NCBI GenBank assembly: GCA_016844625.1 | Contig: JAERMN010000468.1 | Location: forward strand, 1-5,355 | Origin: Deltaproteobacteria bacterium | Lineage (GTDB): Bacteria > Desulfobacterota > Binatia > UBA9968 | Direction: 5' to 3' | DNA length: 5,355 nt | In this document: positions 1 through 5,355 of the stretch, in pieces | Layout of the letters: every line of letters begins with the position of its first letter | Position numbering within the stretch: the first letter of the stretch is position 1 | Made by a program: the position numbers and the translations under genes | The notes under the pieces: model-generated | The model's input: the letters and a program-made list of their open reading frames with translations, nothing else | Databases searched by the model: none | Told to the model about the DNA's origin: nothing

Positions 1-1041
1 GAATTGCGGATTATTTTCTGATAGATTTTCACCTCTTCGGACAGGCGCAGATTGTACGGTACGCGAACTGCGACGATGCGGTCGAGAATCGCTTCGTTGG
101 TATGATCGGCTTTAAATTTCTGCCATTCGGCCTCGTTTGAATGGGCGACGATCACGGTGTCGACATAAACCAAGCCATGGCGGCCCGGCGCCGGCACGAC
201 TTTTTCTTGGGTCGCGGTGATCATGCAGTGGAGATACTCGATCTCGTTTTTAAATACTTCGATAAACTCGACCACGCCGCGGTTGCCGACATTTAACGCG
301 CCGTTGAGCTCCAAAACCCGCGGGTCGCCTTCCGAATAGAGATCCAGCTTCGAAATATCTTCGCTGCCGATCAGCACGGAGGTGTCCTGGTTGTTAGGGT
401 CGACCGGCGGCACCACGCCGATACCAACCCGGGCGCGCTTGGAAAACTCCATCGTGTGCACCGGAAACTCTTCGTATTTGCCAGCGAATTCGTTTTGCAA
501 TCGGTAGCGGCACACCGGGCAGAGATCGCCTTCGATGTGGACGCCGAGCATTTTCTCGAACTCTTTACGGAGATGGCGCGGAATCAAATGCAACGGTTCT
601 TCGAACATCGGACAACCGTCGATGGCGTAAAACGGCTCGCTTTCCTCCAGGCCGCGGTGCAACTTCTCGGCCAGAGAGCTTTTGCCCGAGCCCACCGGTC
701 CCATCAGATAGAGAACCTGGCGGCTCTCTTCGCCTTTCAGCGATGCGGCGTGAAAATAGCGGACAATCTGCGCGACGGTTTTTTCGATACCAAAAAATTC
801 TTCGGAGAAAAAATCGTAAAGTTTGATTGATTCGTCATATTTGTACAGTCTCTGGACATGGGGGTCGTGGTTTTCGTGGATGTCGCGGATGCCGGCTTTG
901 ATCAGGGTATCGTAGAGGCGGGCGTGAGCTAGTTTTGCGATCGTCGGATCCGCCTTTACTTTTTCGAGATAGCCAAGCAGATTGCCGCGCCACGATTGCG
1001 CTTGATGTTCGTCGCGGTCCTTCTTAATCAGTTTTTCACAT
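1..1041 (-). CDS. prkA: PrkA/YeaG-family AAA+ serine protein kinase, N-terminal half, 5' end apparently frameshifted
   Basis: Partial gene leaving the window at its left edge; 345 codons of the family's usual 640-690 residues are visible. Numbering from the repaired start below, the AAA_PrkA domain shows a Walker A loop GPVGSGKSS at residues 114-122 (K120, bases 675-701), the family block GCPMFEEPLHLIPRHLR, a CPVC pair (C174, C177), and VIVAHSNEAEW at about 296-306, followed by LDRIVAVRVPYNL and SEEVKIY. These match Bacillus PrkA and E. coli YeaG closely. The family is a cytoplasmic stress/sporulation kinase (protease activity has also been proposed) and usually neighbours yeaH and spoVR, which would lie left of this window. 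The frame is open from 1115 but has no ATG, GTG or TTG before the ATG inside the P-loop at 704. The ATG at 1041-1039 is one base out of frame and is followed directly by TGA. Dropping base 1038 would give M-E-K-L-I-K-K, resembling the B. subtilis start, with AGGG nine bases upstream. Family assignment is very secure; the start is not. Confidence 0.93.
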
Positions 1042-1133
1042 GAAGCGAAACCCTGGATGCGGGGGAAATAGCAATGCGCTGTGAACGATGACGGGGCACC
1101 AAGCAGACGAAGGCACTATGCGTGATTCGTGCA

Positions 1134-1220
1134 TCACCTTGAATGGCGACAAAAATTAAAAAAGGAGGCGATACCGAAAACGGTAGCGAGGAAAATCCGG
1201 CAGTATTTTAAGGCTCGCAT
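1134..1220 (-). CDS. possible 28-residue leader peptide upstream of the PrkA-type kinase
   Basis: ATG at 1220-1218 is preceded by AGGAGGT with a spacer of about four bases, the best Shine-Dalgarno match in the window. It opens a frame ending in TGA at 1136-1134. The peptide begins MRALKYCRIFLATVFGIAS and ends FFNFCRHSR: a basic N-terminus, a hydrophobic middle and a basic tail. An in-frame ATG at 1295 would give 53 residues but has no Shine-Dalgarno. The reading frame runs through the candidate attenuator stem and its T-tract, so its AGGAGG would be buried in the stem, and the FFNF segment is simply the T-tract read as codons. That is consistent with a translated leader peptide, but equally with a chance frame. 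No homolog is recognised and coding status is unproven. Confidence 0.22.
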   Translation of the reverse strand: MRALKYCRIFLATVFGIASFFNFCRHSR

Positions 1221-1230
1221 TCGACCTCCT
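1151..1230 (-). promoter_or_regulatory. three-way-junction RNA with T-tract, candidate attenuator or intrinsic terminator
   Basis: Read on the minus strand, AGGAGG (1230-1225) pairs with CCTCCT (1168-1163), extended by CGA/TCG (1223-1221 with 1171-1169) across one bulged base at 1224. Inside are two helices. The first is GCGAG/CTCGC (1218-1214 with 1190-1186), capped by AAAAT/ATTTT (1209-1205 with 1196-1192) and an eight-base loop. The second is TACCG/CGGTA (1185-1181 with 1176-1172) with a TTTT loop. The two inner helices abut with no linker. The closing strand is followed directly by TTTTTT-AA-TTTTT down to 1151, as in an intrinsic terminator. It lies between a minus-strand promoter and the kinase gene, so an attenuator is the natural reading. 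All pairs are Watson-Crick, so the fold alone does not orient the RNA; the T-tract does. It matches no riboswitch class I can recall. Confidence 0.55.
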
Positions 1231-1233
1231 GTT

Positions 1234-1261
1234 GAGTCGCGGTCGGCTAGCCGATTGGCTC
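1234..1261. repeat. perfect 12-base palindrome within a larger imperfect hairpin
   Basis: TCGGCTAGCCGA at 1243-1254 is a perfect palindrome. Flanking GAGTC (1234-1238) and GGCTC (1257-1261) can pair with one G-U on the plus strand, making a hairpin with an internal loop; on the minus strand that pair becomes a C-A mismatch. It sits just upstream (minus-strand sense) of the junction element and downstream of the leftward promoter, so it could be a protein-binding site or an extra leader helix. There is no T-tract worth the name after it in either direction. Confidence 0.4.
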
Positions 1262-1323
1262 TTTGATCCTTAGACGAAAACAAAGAACATCTCATGCACT
1301 AAACCGGATGCTTAGCGATTGAT

Positions 1324-1352
1324 ATTAAAACGTTATTTTGTCCTAAAGTCAA
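1324..1352 (-). promoter_or_regulatory. sigma70-like promoter for the PrkA-type kinase
   Basis: On the minus strand, TTGACT (1352-1347) is followed by a 17-base spacer and TTTAAT (1329-1324). Each box matches five of six consensus bases and the spacing is optimal. Transcription would begin near 1317, giving an untranslated leader of about 275 bases before the kinase start region. The leader contains the palindrome, the possible peptide and the junction/T-tract element. Confidence 0.55.
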
Positions 1353-1389
1353 GAATATTCTGCGTTTCATCGTCGACAAGGTGATCGTT

Positions 1390-1416
1390 GCTTGACTCGT
1401 TGAACGGTTATCAAGC
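1390..1416. promoter_or_regulatory. inverted repeat, candidate operator ahead of the NusG paralog
   Basis: GCTTGA (1390-1395) and TCAAGC (1411-1416) are perfect six-base inverted arms separated by 15 bases. The right arm overlaps the proposed -35 box of the rightward promoter (1408-1413), the position expected of a repressor site. A further TTGA at 1400-1403 lies between the arms. No known regulator is recognised. Confidence 0.35.
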
Positions 1417-1436
1417 GTCTATTCGTCTGTTACAAT
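1408..1436 (+). promoter_or_regulatory. sigma70-like promoter for the NusG paralog
   Basis: TTATCA (1408-1413, four of six consensus bases), a 17-base spacer and TACAAT (1431-1436, five of six) lie about 57 bases upstream of the ATG at 1494. Transcription would start near 1443. TTGACT at 1392-1397 is a better -35 box, but no suitable -10 box sits 16-18 bases after it. Confidence 0.45.
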
Positions 1437-1493
1437 GAACCACGATCGACCGCATCGCTTAAACAAAACAACAACGGGGTGACTGTCAATCTT

Positions 1494-2018
1494 ATGAGGC
1501 AAGAAGCTCTTCAGATCGAACCGGGACTCAGGTGGTACGCCATCCAAGCCAAAGTAAATCGTGAAAAAGATGTTGAGAAACGTCTCACTGATCTGCACTT
1601 AGAAGTATTCTTGCCGTGGATGCGGGCGCGCCGGCGCATCGGCAGCAAATTTCACTGGGTGATGGTGCCGTTGTTTCCGGGTTATGTATTCTCCCGGCTT
1701 GATATGGTTATGTCAGGAAAAGCGGCGCGCTATTCACCGGGAGTGAAAAACTTCCTGACATTCGGCAGCCGGGTTGCCGAAGTGTCGGAAGATATCATTG
1801 AAGGCTTGCGCGAACGCTGCCCCGGCGGCGTGGCGGAGATCGATCCGGTCAGAGCCAAGCCTGGCGATACCGTGCGCATCAATGAAGGGCCGTTCTCGGG
1901 GTTCGAAGCGATTTTCGATGAAAAGCTTAAAGGCAGCGAACGTGTCGCCGTGCTGCTGGAAATTCTCGGGCGCCAGACCCGCATTATCCTGCCCAGCGAA
2001 ACCATAGCGAAGGTGTAG
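1494..2018 (+). CDS. NusG paralog, RfaH-type transcription antitermination factor
   Basis: A 174-residue protein, close to RfaH (162) and NusG (about 180). The N-terminal NGN domain spans about 12-108: RWYAIQAKVNREKDVEKRL, then LEVFLPWM, the hallmark PLFPGYVFSRLD at 59-70, and YSPGVKNFLTFG at 80-91. The C-terminal KOW-type domain spans about 120-174 and includes PGDTVRINEGPFSGFEAIF at 123-141. The pattern follows specialised NusG paralogs rather than housekeeping NusG, and no secE or ribosomal protein genes lie beside it. Such factors bind RNA polymerase beta-prime clamp helices through the NGN domain and let polymerase read through pauses and terminators in long operons, often surface-polysaccharide or secretion loci. 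ATG 1494 is preferred; GTG at 1479 would add five residues, has no Shine-Dalgarno, and itself supplies the GGGGTG that could weakly serve the ATG. Its target operon is not in view. Symbol withheld because true RfaH orthology cannot be shown by eye. Confidence 0.9.
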   Translation: MRQEALQIEPGLRWYAIQAKVNREKDVEKRLTDLHLEVFLPWMRARRRIGSKFHWVMVPLFPGYVFSRLDMVMSGKAARYSPGVKNFLTFGSRVAEVSEDIIEGLRERCPGGVAEIDPVRAKPGDTVRINEGPFSGFEAIFDEKLKGSERVAVLLEILGRQTRIILPSETIAKV

Positions 2019-2044
2019 TGTAGTTCAATCCGCGCGGCATCGTT

Positions 2045-2070
2045 CGCGCCGATCGGAGCTTGGCGGCGCG
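2045..2070 (+). terminator. GC-rich hairpin after the NusG paralog, weak terminator candidate
   Basis: CGCGCC (2045-2050) pairs with GGCGCG (2065-2070) around a 14-base loop, 26 bases after the stop codon. Only three T residues follow, so intrinsic termination is doubtful; it may just be a stabilising hairpin. A promoter-like sequence begins 15 bases further on. Confidence 0.28.
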
Positions 2071-2084
2071 CTTTGGGTCCTTGC

Positions 2085-2112
2085 TTGACAGCATTCAACT
2101 GGCCTTGATAAA
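2085..2112 (+). promoter_or_regulatory. possible sigma70 promoter for the histidine kinase
   Basis: A perfect TTGACA (2085-2090) is followed after 16 bases by GATAAA (2107-2112, four of six), 38 bases before the start codon. The -35 region shares the nine-mer TTGCTTGAC (2081-2089) with the region upstream of the NusG paralog (1388-1396). Confidence 0.4.
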
Positions 2113-2137
2113 GCCCCTTACGTTGGAACGAGCTTGC

Positions 2138-2145
2138 GAGGGGGG
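2138..2145 (+). promoter_or_regulatory. Shine-Dalgarno of the histidine kinase
   Basis: A purine run GAGGGGGG lies five bases before ATG 2151 and supports that start over later methionines. The start also keeps an N-terminal membrane helix beginning at residue 10. Confidence 0.6.
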
Positions 2146-2150
2146 ATCAT

Positions 2151-4565
2151 ATGGGTCACCAATCTCAGCACCGTGGGCTGCTCTTTTTCATTAGCGCTAT
2201 TTTGGTTCTTGTGCTGCTCGGTCAGACTGTGGTCTTGTCTCGCCGCTGGTTGAATGAAGCGTTCCCCGGTTTCTTTGTCCATCAAAATCTAACGGTGGGT
2301 CCGTACTCCGTCCCTGGATGGGGTGGAACGGCGGCGGGGCTACAATCCTTGGACCGAATCGTCAGTATCGATGGGCGCGATCTGAACAATCGCGCTGAGC
2401 TTTACGATCGGGTTCGTAGTCTTGCGGCGGGCTCAAATGTGCGTTACCGGGTGATGCGCGACACTGACATTCTCGATCTGACGATTCCCTCCAAGATTTT
2501 TGGTCTACGCGACTGGCTCTTAAGCTTTGGCGTCTATGGCGCCATTGGCCTCGCGTTTCTCGTCATCGGCGTCATGCCGTACTTTTATCGCGCGTCGTCG
2601 CCGGTGGCGTTGCCGCTTTGTTTCATGGTCATGGCGGTGTTCGTGTGGTTTCAGACTACATTCGATTTCATGACCGATGGCTGGTTGCCGAAAGAGATCC
2701 GCATTTTTGCGTTGTGCTTGACGCCGAGCGCGGCGATCCATTTGGCGCTCATGCTTAGTCGGCGTGACCGGCCGTCGACGCTGCAGCGGCTTTCGGTGCT
2801 ATCGATCTATGGCATCGGAGTGGCGATCGCTATGCTAAATAGCTTGAGCTACTTCGGCGCGGTGGAGACTTGGCGGCTGATTTTTCGCGCGGCCTACGGT
2901 TATGTGTTTGTCGGCGCCGTCATTTTTCTCGCGATTACCGGTCGGGCGTTACGCTCCACGGAATCGGATTTGGAACGATCGCGACTGCGTGTCATGTTTG
3001 TCGGCGCGCTCGCCGGGTTCGTCATTCCCGCGCTTACCGCAGTGTTGACCAGCTCATTGCAACTACCGATTCCTTACAATCTGGCATTGCTGCCAACGGT
3101 ATTCTTTCCGCTCTCGGTTGCCTATGCGTTGCTAAAATACAGTCTGTTCGATCTCGGCCGGGTTTTTAAGATCGCGCTCAGCCGGGTCGCCTTGCTGGTC
3201 GTCTTGTTGGCCATCTATGCCGCCGTCGCTTTTCTGGTTGCGCCGTGGGCGGCGGAGAATGCCAAAGACCCGTTGGTGCTCATGTTCTTCTCGGTTCTCG
3301 TCGTGGTCCTTTTCAATCCGGTTCTGCGCTGGCTGGAACGCGTCATCGACCGACACCTATATCAGCAAGACTATGACCCGGCGCAAGTTCAAGCCAAAGT
3401 GAGCCTGTTCCTTCGCACTTTGGCTGGCGCCCCGGCTTTAGCTAAGGGATTTATCGAGCAGATCGTTGGGCCGCTCAACATTGATCGGGCAGCACTCTTT
3501 TACCGAGCCAAAGATGCTGATCAATGGTTGACGGCTTCGACGGATTCGCCGGCCGACAATTTTCCGGCGAGCCCAGTCGATGAGCGCGAATGTTTGACAC
3601 TCTGGCACGGCAACAATTGGCGCGCCATCTGCCGCGACGAAGTCTCGACCGATCCACAGTTGAGCGACCGGCGCGAGCGGGTGCTGCACGTCTTCGCGCG
3701 TTTGGGCGCTGAACTCTTACTGCCGCTGGTTTACGAGCGTGAAGTGCGCGGCATAATTTCATTCAGCGCCAAACGGTCCGGTCGTGAGTATAGCGCTGGC
3801 GACTACCGCTTGTTGGGGACACTGACGGAACAATTGACGTTGTCGCTGGAAAACGGGCGGCTCTATGAAGAATCGCTGCAAGCCTATCGGCGCGTCGAGG
3901 ATGTCAATAGGAAGTTGATCGAAAGCGACCGCGTCAAAAAAGACTTCGTCGCCAATATCTGCCATGAATTGCGCACACCGATTACAACGATCATCGGTTT
4001 CGGCGAAGTTTTGCGCGATTTCAATATCCCAAGCGATGCGCGGATGATTCTCGACAAGCTGGTGAGCAATGGCCAAGAGCTGTCGAGCTTGATGGACAAT
4101 CTGATGAATTATGCGCGCATGGAAGCGAAGGGTTGTGGCGCCGAGGCGCAGTTCGAGATTGTCAAACTAAAAGAAATATTGGGCGCACTCGAAATGATGA
4201 CCCAGCGCTTGATCCGCGCGCGGCCCATCGAGTTTGGCGTGCACAACGAATCGGCTATCGATACCATCGAGAGCGACGGCCAAAAGCTCCAGCAAATTCT
4301 CGCCCAGCTACTGACCAACGCGCTCAAATTTACCGAGAAAGGGCGGATCGATTTGTCGATCCGCGAACACCGCGAGCGTGGCGCTCTCGAAATCGCCGTG
4401 GCCGACACCGGTATCGGCATCAGGCGCGAAGATCAGGAACTGATCTTCGAGGACTTCGCGTCGGCCCTCGGCGGTGAGATTCAAGTGGCGAGCGAAGTCG
4501 GCGTCGGCAGCGTGTTTAAATTGCTATTGCCGGTTAAAGCAGCGGCGCCACGCTATGCAGCGTAG
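2151..4565 (+). CDS. membrane sensor histidine kinase with PDZ-like and GAF domains, ATPase lacking the G2 box
   Basis: An 804-residue inner-membrane sensor. Order: membrane helix 10-29; PDZ-like domain about 46-114, with GLQSLDRIVSIDGRDL at 63-78, probably periplasmic; about eight membrane helices from 122 to 394; linker with LFNPVLRWLERVIDRHLY, typical of ComP/PrsK-like kinases; GAF domain about 411-572; coiled coil about 573-597; HisKA H-box with phospho-acceptor H605 in ICHELRTPI; HATPase with N-box LLTNALKF (N723) and G1 box ADTGIGI (D752). After the F-box IFEDF (765-769) the protein goes straight to ASALGGEIQVASEVGVGS. The roughly 20-30 residues that normally carry the ATP lid and G2 motif GxGLGL are absent, in frame. 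It may therefore be catalytically weak, regulatory, or damaged. No response regulator is visible in the window, so the partner is unknown. PrsK of PEP-CTERM/exosortase loci is a possible relative, not demonstrated. Confidence 0.93.
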   Translation: MGHQSQHRGLLFFISAILVLVLLGQTVVLSRRWLNEAFPGFFVHQNLTVGPYSVPGWGGTAAGLQSLDRIVSIDGRDLNNRAELYDRVRSLAAGSNVRYRVMRDTDILDLTIPSKIFGLRDWLLSFGVYGAIGLAFLVIGVMPYFYRASSPVALPLCFMVMAVFVWFQTTFDFMTDGWLPKEIRIFALCLTPSAAIHLALMLSRRDRPSTLQRLSVLSIYGIGVAIAMLNSLSYFGAVETWRLIFRAAYGYVFVGAVIFLAITGRALRSTESDLERSRLRVMFVGALAGFVIPALTAVLTSSLQLPIPYNLALLPTVFFPLSVAYALLKYSLFDLGRVFKIALSRVALLVVLLAIYAAVAFLVAPWAAENAKDPLVLMFFSVLVVVLFNPVLRWLERVIDRHLYQQDYDPAQVQAKVSLFLRTLAGAPALAKGFIEQIVGPLNIDRAALFYRAKDADQWLTASTDSPADNFPASPVDERECLTLWHGNNWRAICRDEVSTDPQLSDRRERVLHVFARLGAELLLPLVYEREVRGIISFSAKRSGREYSAGDYRLLGTLTEQLTLSLENGRLYEESLQAYRRVEDVNRKLIESDRVKKDFVANICHELRTPITTIIGFGEVLRDFNIPSDARMILDKLVSNGQELSSLMDNLMNYARMEAKGCGAEAQFEIVKLKEILGALEMMTQRLIRARPIEFGVHNESAIDTIESDGQKLQQILAQLLTNALKFTEKGRIDLSIREHRERGALEIAVADTGIGIRREDQELIFEDFASALGGEIQVASEVGVGSVFKLLLPVKAAAPRYAA

Positions 4566-4580
4566 GCCGCGGCGAAAAGG

Positions 4581-4609
4581 TTGCAGTGATTTAGCCCGAG
4601 TCCTATGTT
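4581..4609 (+). promoter_or_regulatory. weak promoter candidate for the VOC gene
   Basis: TTGCAG (4581-4586), 17 bases, then TATGTT (4604-4609), 38 bases before ATG 4648. Matches are only three and four of six, but the spacing is right and the 82-base gap after the histidine kinase has no terminator hairpin. Read-through from upstream is the alternative. Confidence 0.25.
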
Positions 4610-4647
4610 ACATTTGCGCCACTAAGGCAGAAAGGTAGAAAGCACTT

Positions 4648-5355
4648 ATGTCCCAATTACGTCAATTGGTAATCGGCGCCGAAGATCCCGGCCGTTTGGC
4701 CGGCTTTTATCAAGAGGTCTTCGAGCTCGAAAAGATCGAAGAGAGCCAAGGCGCGGTGTTTCTTTCCGATGGCACGTTCAACTTAGCTTTGTTGCCGGCG
4801 GCCGATCCGGCGAAACAAGGTTTTCGCCAGCTTGGATTCGACACCACGCGCGTCGAATCGGTCCAACCCAAACTAGCCCATGTCGATATCGCCGATCGCG
4901 ATGTGCATGAAGTGCATTCCATCGCCGGCATCGATCACGAACTGCATGATCCCGACGGTAACTTGATCGGCATTTCTCGGCGCGCTTTCGATGTTGCTTA
5001 CCAGCAGTGTCCCGTGCCGATCCGCCATATCGCGCTCTACACGCCCAATCCGCAGCGCATGCGAGATTTTTACTGCAACGTGCTCGACATGAAGGAAGTC
5101 GAACGCACCGACCGCTCATCGATCTTTGTGTCCGACGGCTATTTCAACCTGGCGCTTTTGTATCAGCGCAAAGAAGAGCCCATGGGGCTCAATCACTTTG
5201 GCTTTCATGTCAAAAGCAATGAAGATATGCAGGCCCGGGCGGAGAAGGCCGGGGTGCGCCGCGGCGCCAAGCGGCCCGATCGTATCCCGTTCGCCGAATA
5301 CCGCGTGCATGATCCGGAAGGGAACGGCATCGATATCTCGCAAAAGGGCTGGCAT
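4648..5355 (+). CDS. tandem vicinal-oxygen-chelate (glyoxalase/bleomycin-resistance/dioxygenase superfamily) protein, 3' end cut
   Basis: 236 codons are visible with no stop before the window edge. Two VOC modules: residues 3-112 and 124-236. They are clear internal duplicates: FLSDGTFNLALL at 38-49 repeats as FVSDGYFNLALL at 160-171, and HDPDGNLIGIS at 100-110 as HDPEGNGIDIS at 221-231. In the second module the usual metal-ligand positions hold H127 (RHIALY), H183 (NHFGFHV) and D229; in the first the same positions hold Q6, Q61 and G108, so that module looks unable to bind metal. The superfamily includes glyoxalase I, extradiol dioxygenases and resistance proteins; substrate cannot be read from the sequence and no resistance role is implied. 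The ATG has AAGGT 11 bases upstream and AGAAAG closer; both are modest ribosome sites. Likely cytosolic. The relation to the upstream histidine kinase is only co-orientation. Confidence 0.88.
   Translation, partial: MSQLRQLVIGAEDPGRLAGFYQEVFELEKIEESQGAVFLSDGTFNLALLPAADPAKQGFRQLGFDTTRVESVQPKLAHVDIADRDVHEVHSIAGIDHELHDPDGNLIGISRRAFDVAYQQCPVPIRHIALYTPNPQRMRDFYCNVLDMKEVERTDRSSIFVSDGYFNLALLYQRKEEPMGLNHFGFHVKSNEDMQARAEKAGVRRGAKRPDRIPFAEYRVHDPEGNGIDISQKGWH

Noticed and set aside
456..830. 124-codon plus-strand open frame
   Set aside because: It lies antisense to the strongly conserved PrkA-type kinase, including its Walker A region, and its translation resembles no family.
1162..1170. AAGGAGG on the plus strand as a ribosome binding site
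   Set aside because: No ATG, GTG or TTG follows at usable distance; the sequence is one strand of the closing helix.
1181..1188. CGGTAGCG resembling the ops element core recognised by RfaH, upstream of an RfaH-type gene
   Set aside because: It lies more than 200 bases upstream of the rightward promoter, so it would not be transcribed with that gene, and it is fully explained as part of two helices of the junction element.
1730..2098. 122-codon minus-strand open frame over the NusG paralog
   Set aside because: Shadow of the NGN/KOW coding sequence; no recognisable motifs or ribosome site.
2123..2140. Sigma54-like TTGGAACG...TTGC
   Set aside because: The GG-to-GC spacing is one base short and transcription would begin almost at the start codon, leaving no room for the ribosome site.
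4778..5119. Minus-strand open frame over the VOC gene
   Set aside because: Arginine-rich shadow translation; the plus strand encodes two clear VOC modules there.
1..5355. CRISPR arrays, tRNA or rRNA genes, insertion sequences, attachment sites
   Set aside because: No direct-repeat array, cloverleaf, rRNA-like segment, transposase or terminal inverted repeats were seen on either strand.

Overview
The window looks like a chromosomal segment from a Gram-negative bacterium of moderate GC content. It carries four protein-coding genes, two of them cut by the window edges, with a long, information-rich intergenic region between the first two. A proteobacterial or deltaproteobacterial-like uncultured lineage would fit the RfaH-type NusG paralog, the PrkA-type kinase and the ComP/PrsK-like membrane kinase, but no marker gene fixes the taxonomy, so this is a guess.

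Layout: (1) Positions 1 to about 1041, minus strand: the N-terminal half of a PrkA/YeaG-family AAA+ serine protein kinase running off the left edge. Its expected ATG is out of frame by one base. (2) Positions 1042-1493: a divergent intergenic region. A good sigma70-like promoter points left (1352-1324). Downstream of it on the minus strand lies a three-way-junction fold followed directly by a T-tract, which is a candidate attenuator in the kinase leader and overlaps a possible short leader peptide. A separate weaker promoter with an inverted repeat points right (1408-1436). (3) 1494-2018, plus strand: a NusG/RfaH-family transcription elongation factor. (4) 2151-4565, plus: an 804-residue membrane histidine kinase with the order TM, PDZ-like domain, about eight TM segments, GAF, HisKA, HATPase. 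Its ATPase domain lacks the G2 (GxGLGL) block. (5) 4648-5355, plus: a tandem vicinal-oxygen-chelate (VOC) protein running off the right edge, in which only the second module keeps plausible metal ligands.

How they fit together: the kinase and the NusG paralog are divergently transcribed and may share control from the intergenic region. The NusG paralog, the histidine kinase and the VOC gene are co-oriented, with gaps of 132 and 82 bases, each holding a possible promoter, so they need not form one operon. RfaH-type factors and PrsK/ComP-like sensors often accompany exopolysaccharide loci, but no polysaccharide gene is visible here. The strongest candidates for something undescribed are the kinase leader (promoter, junction, T-tract, peptide) and the lid-less histidine kinase. 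Both rest on visual reading only.
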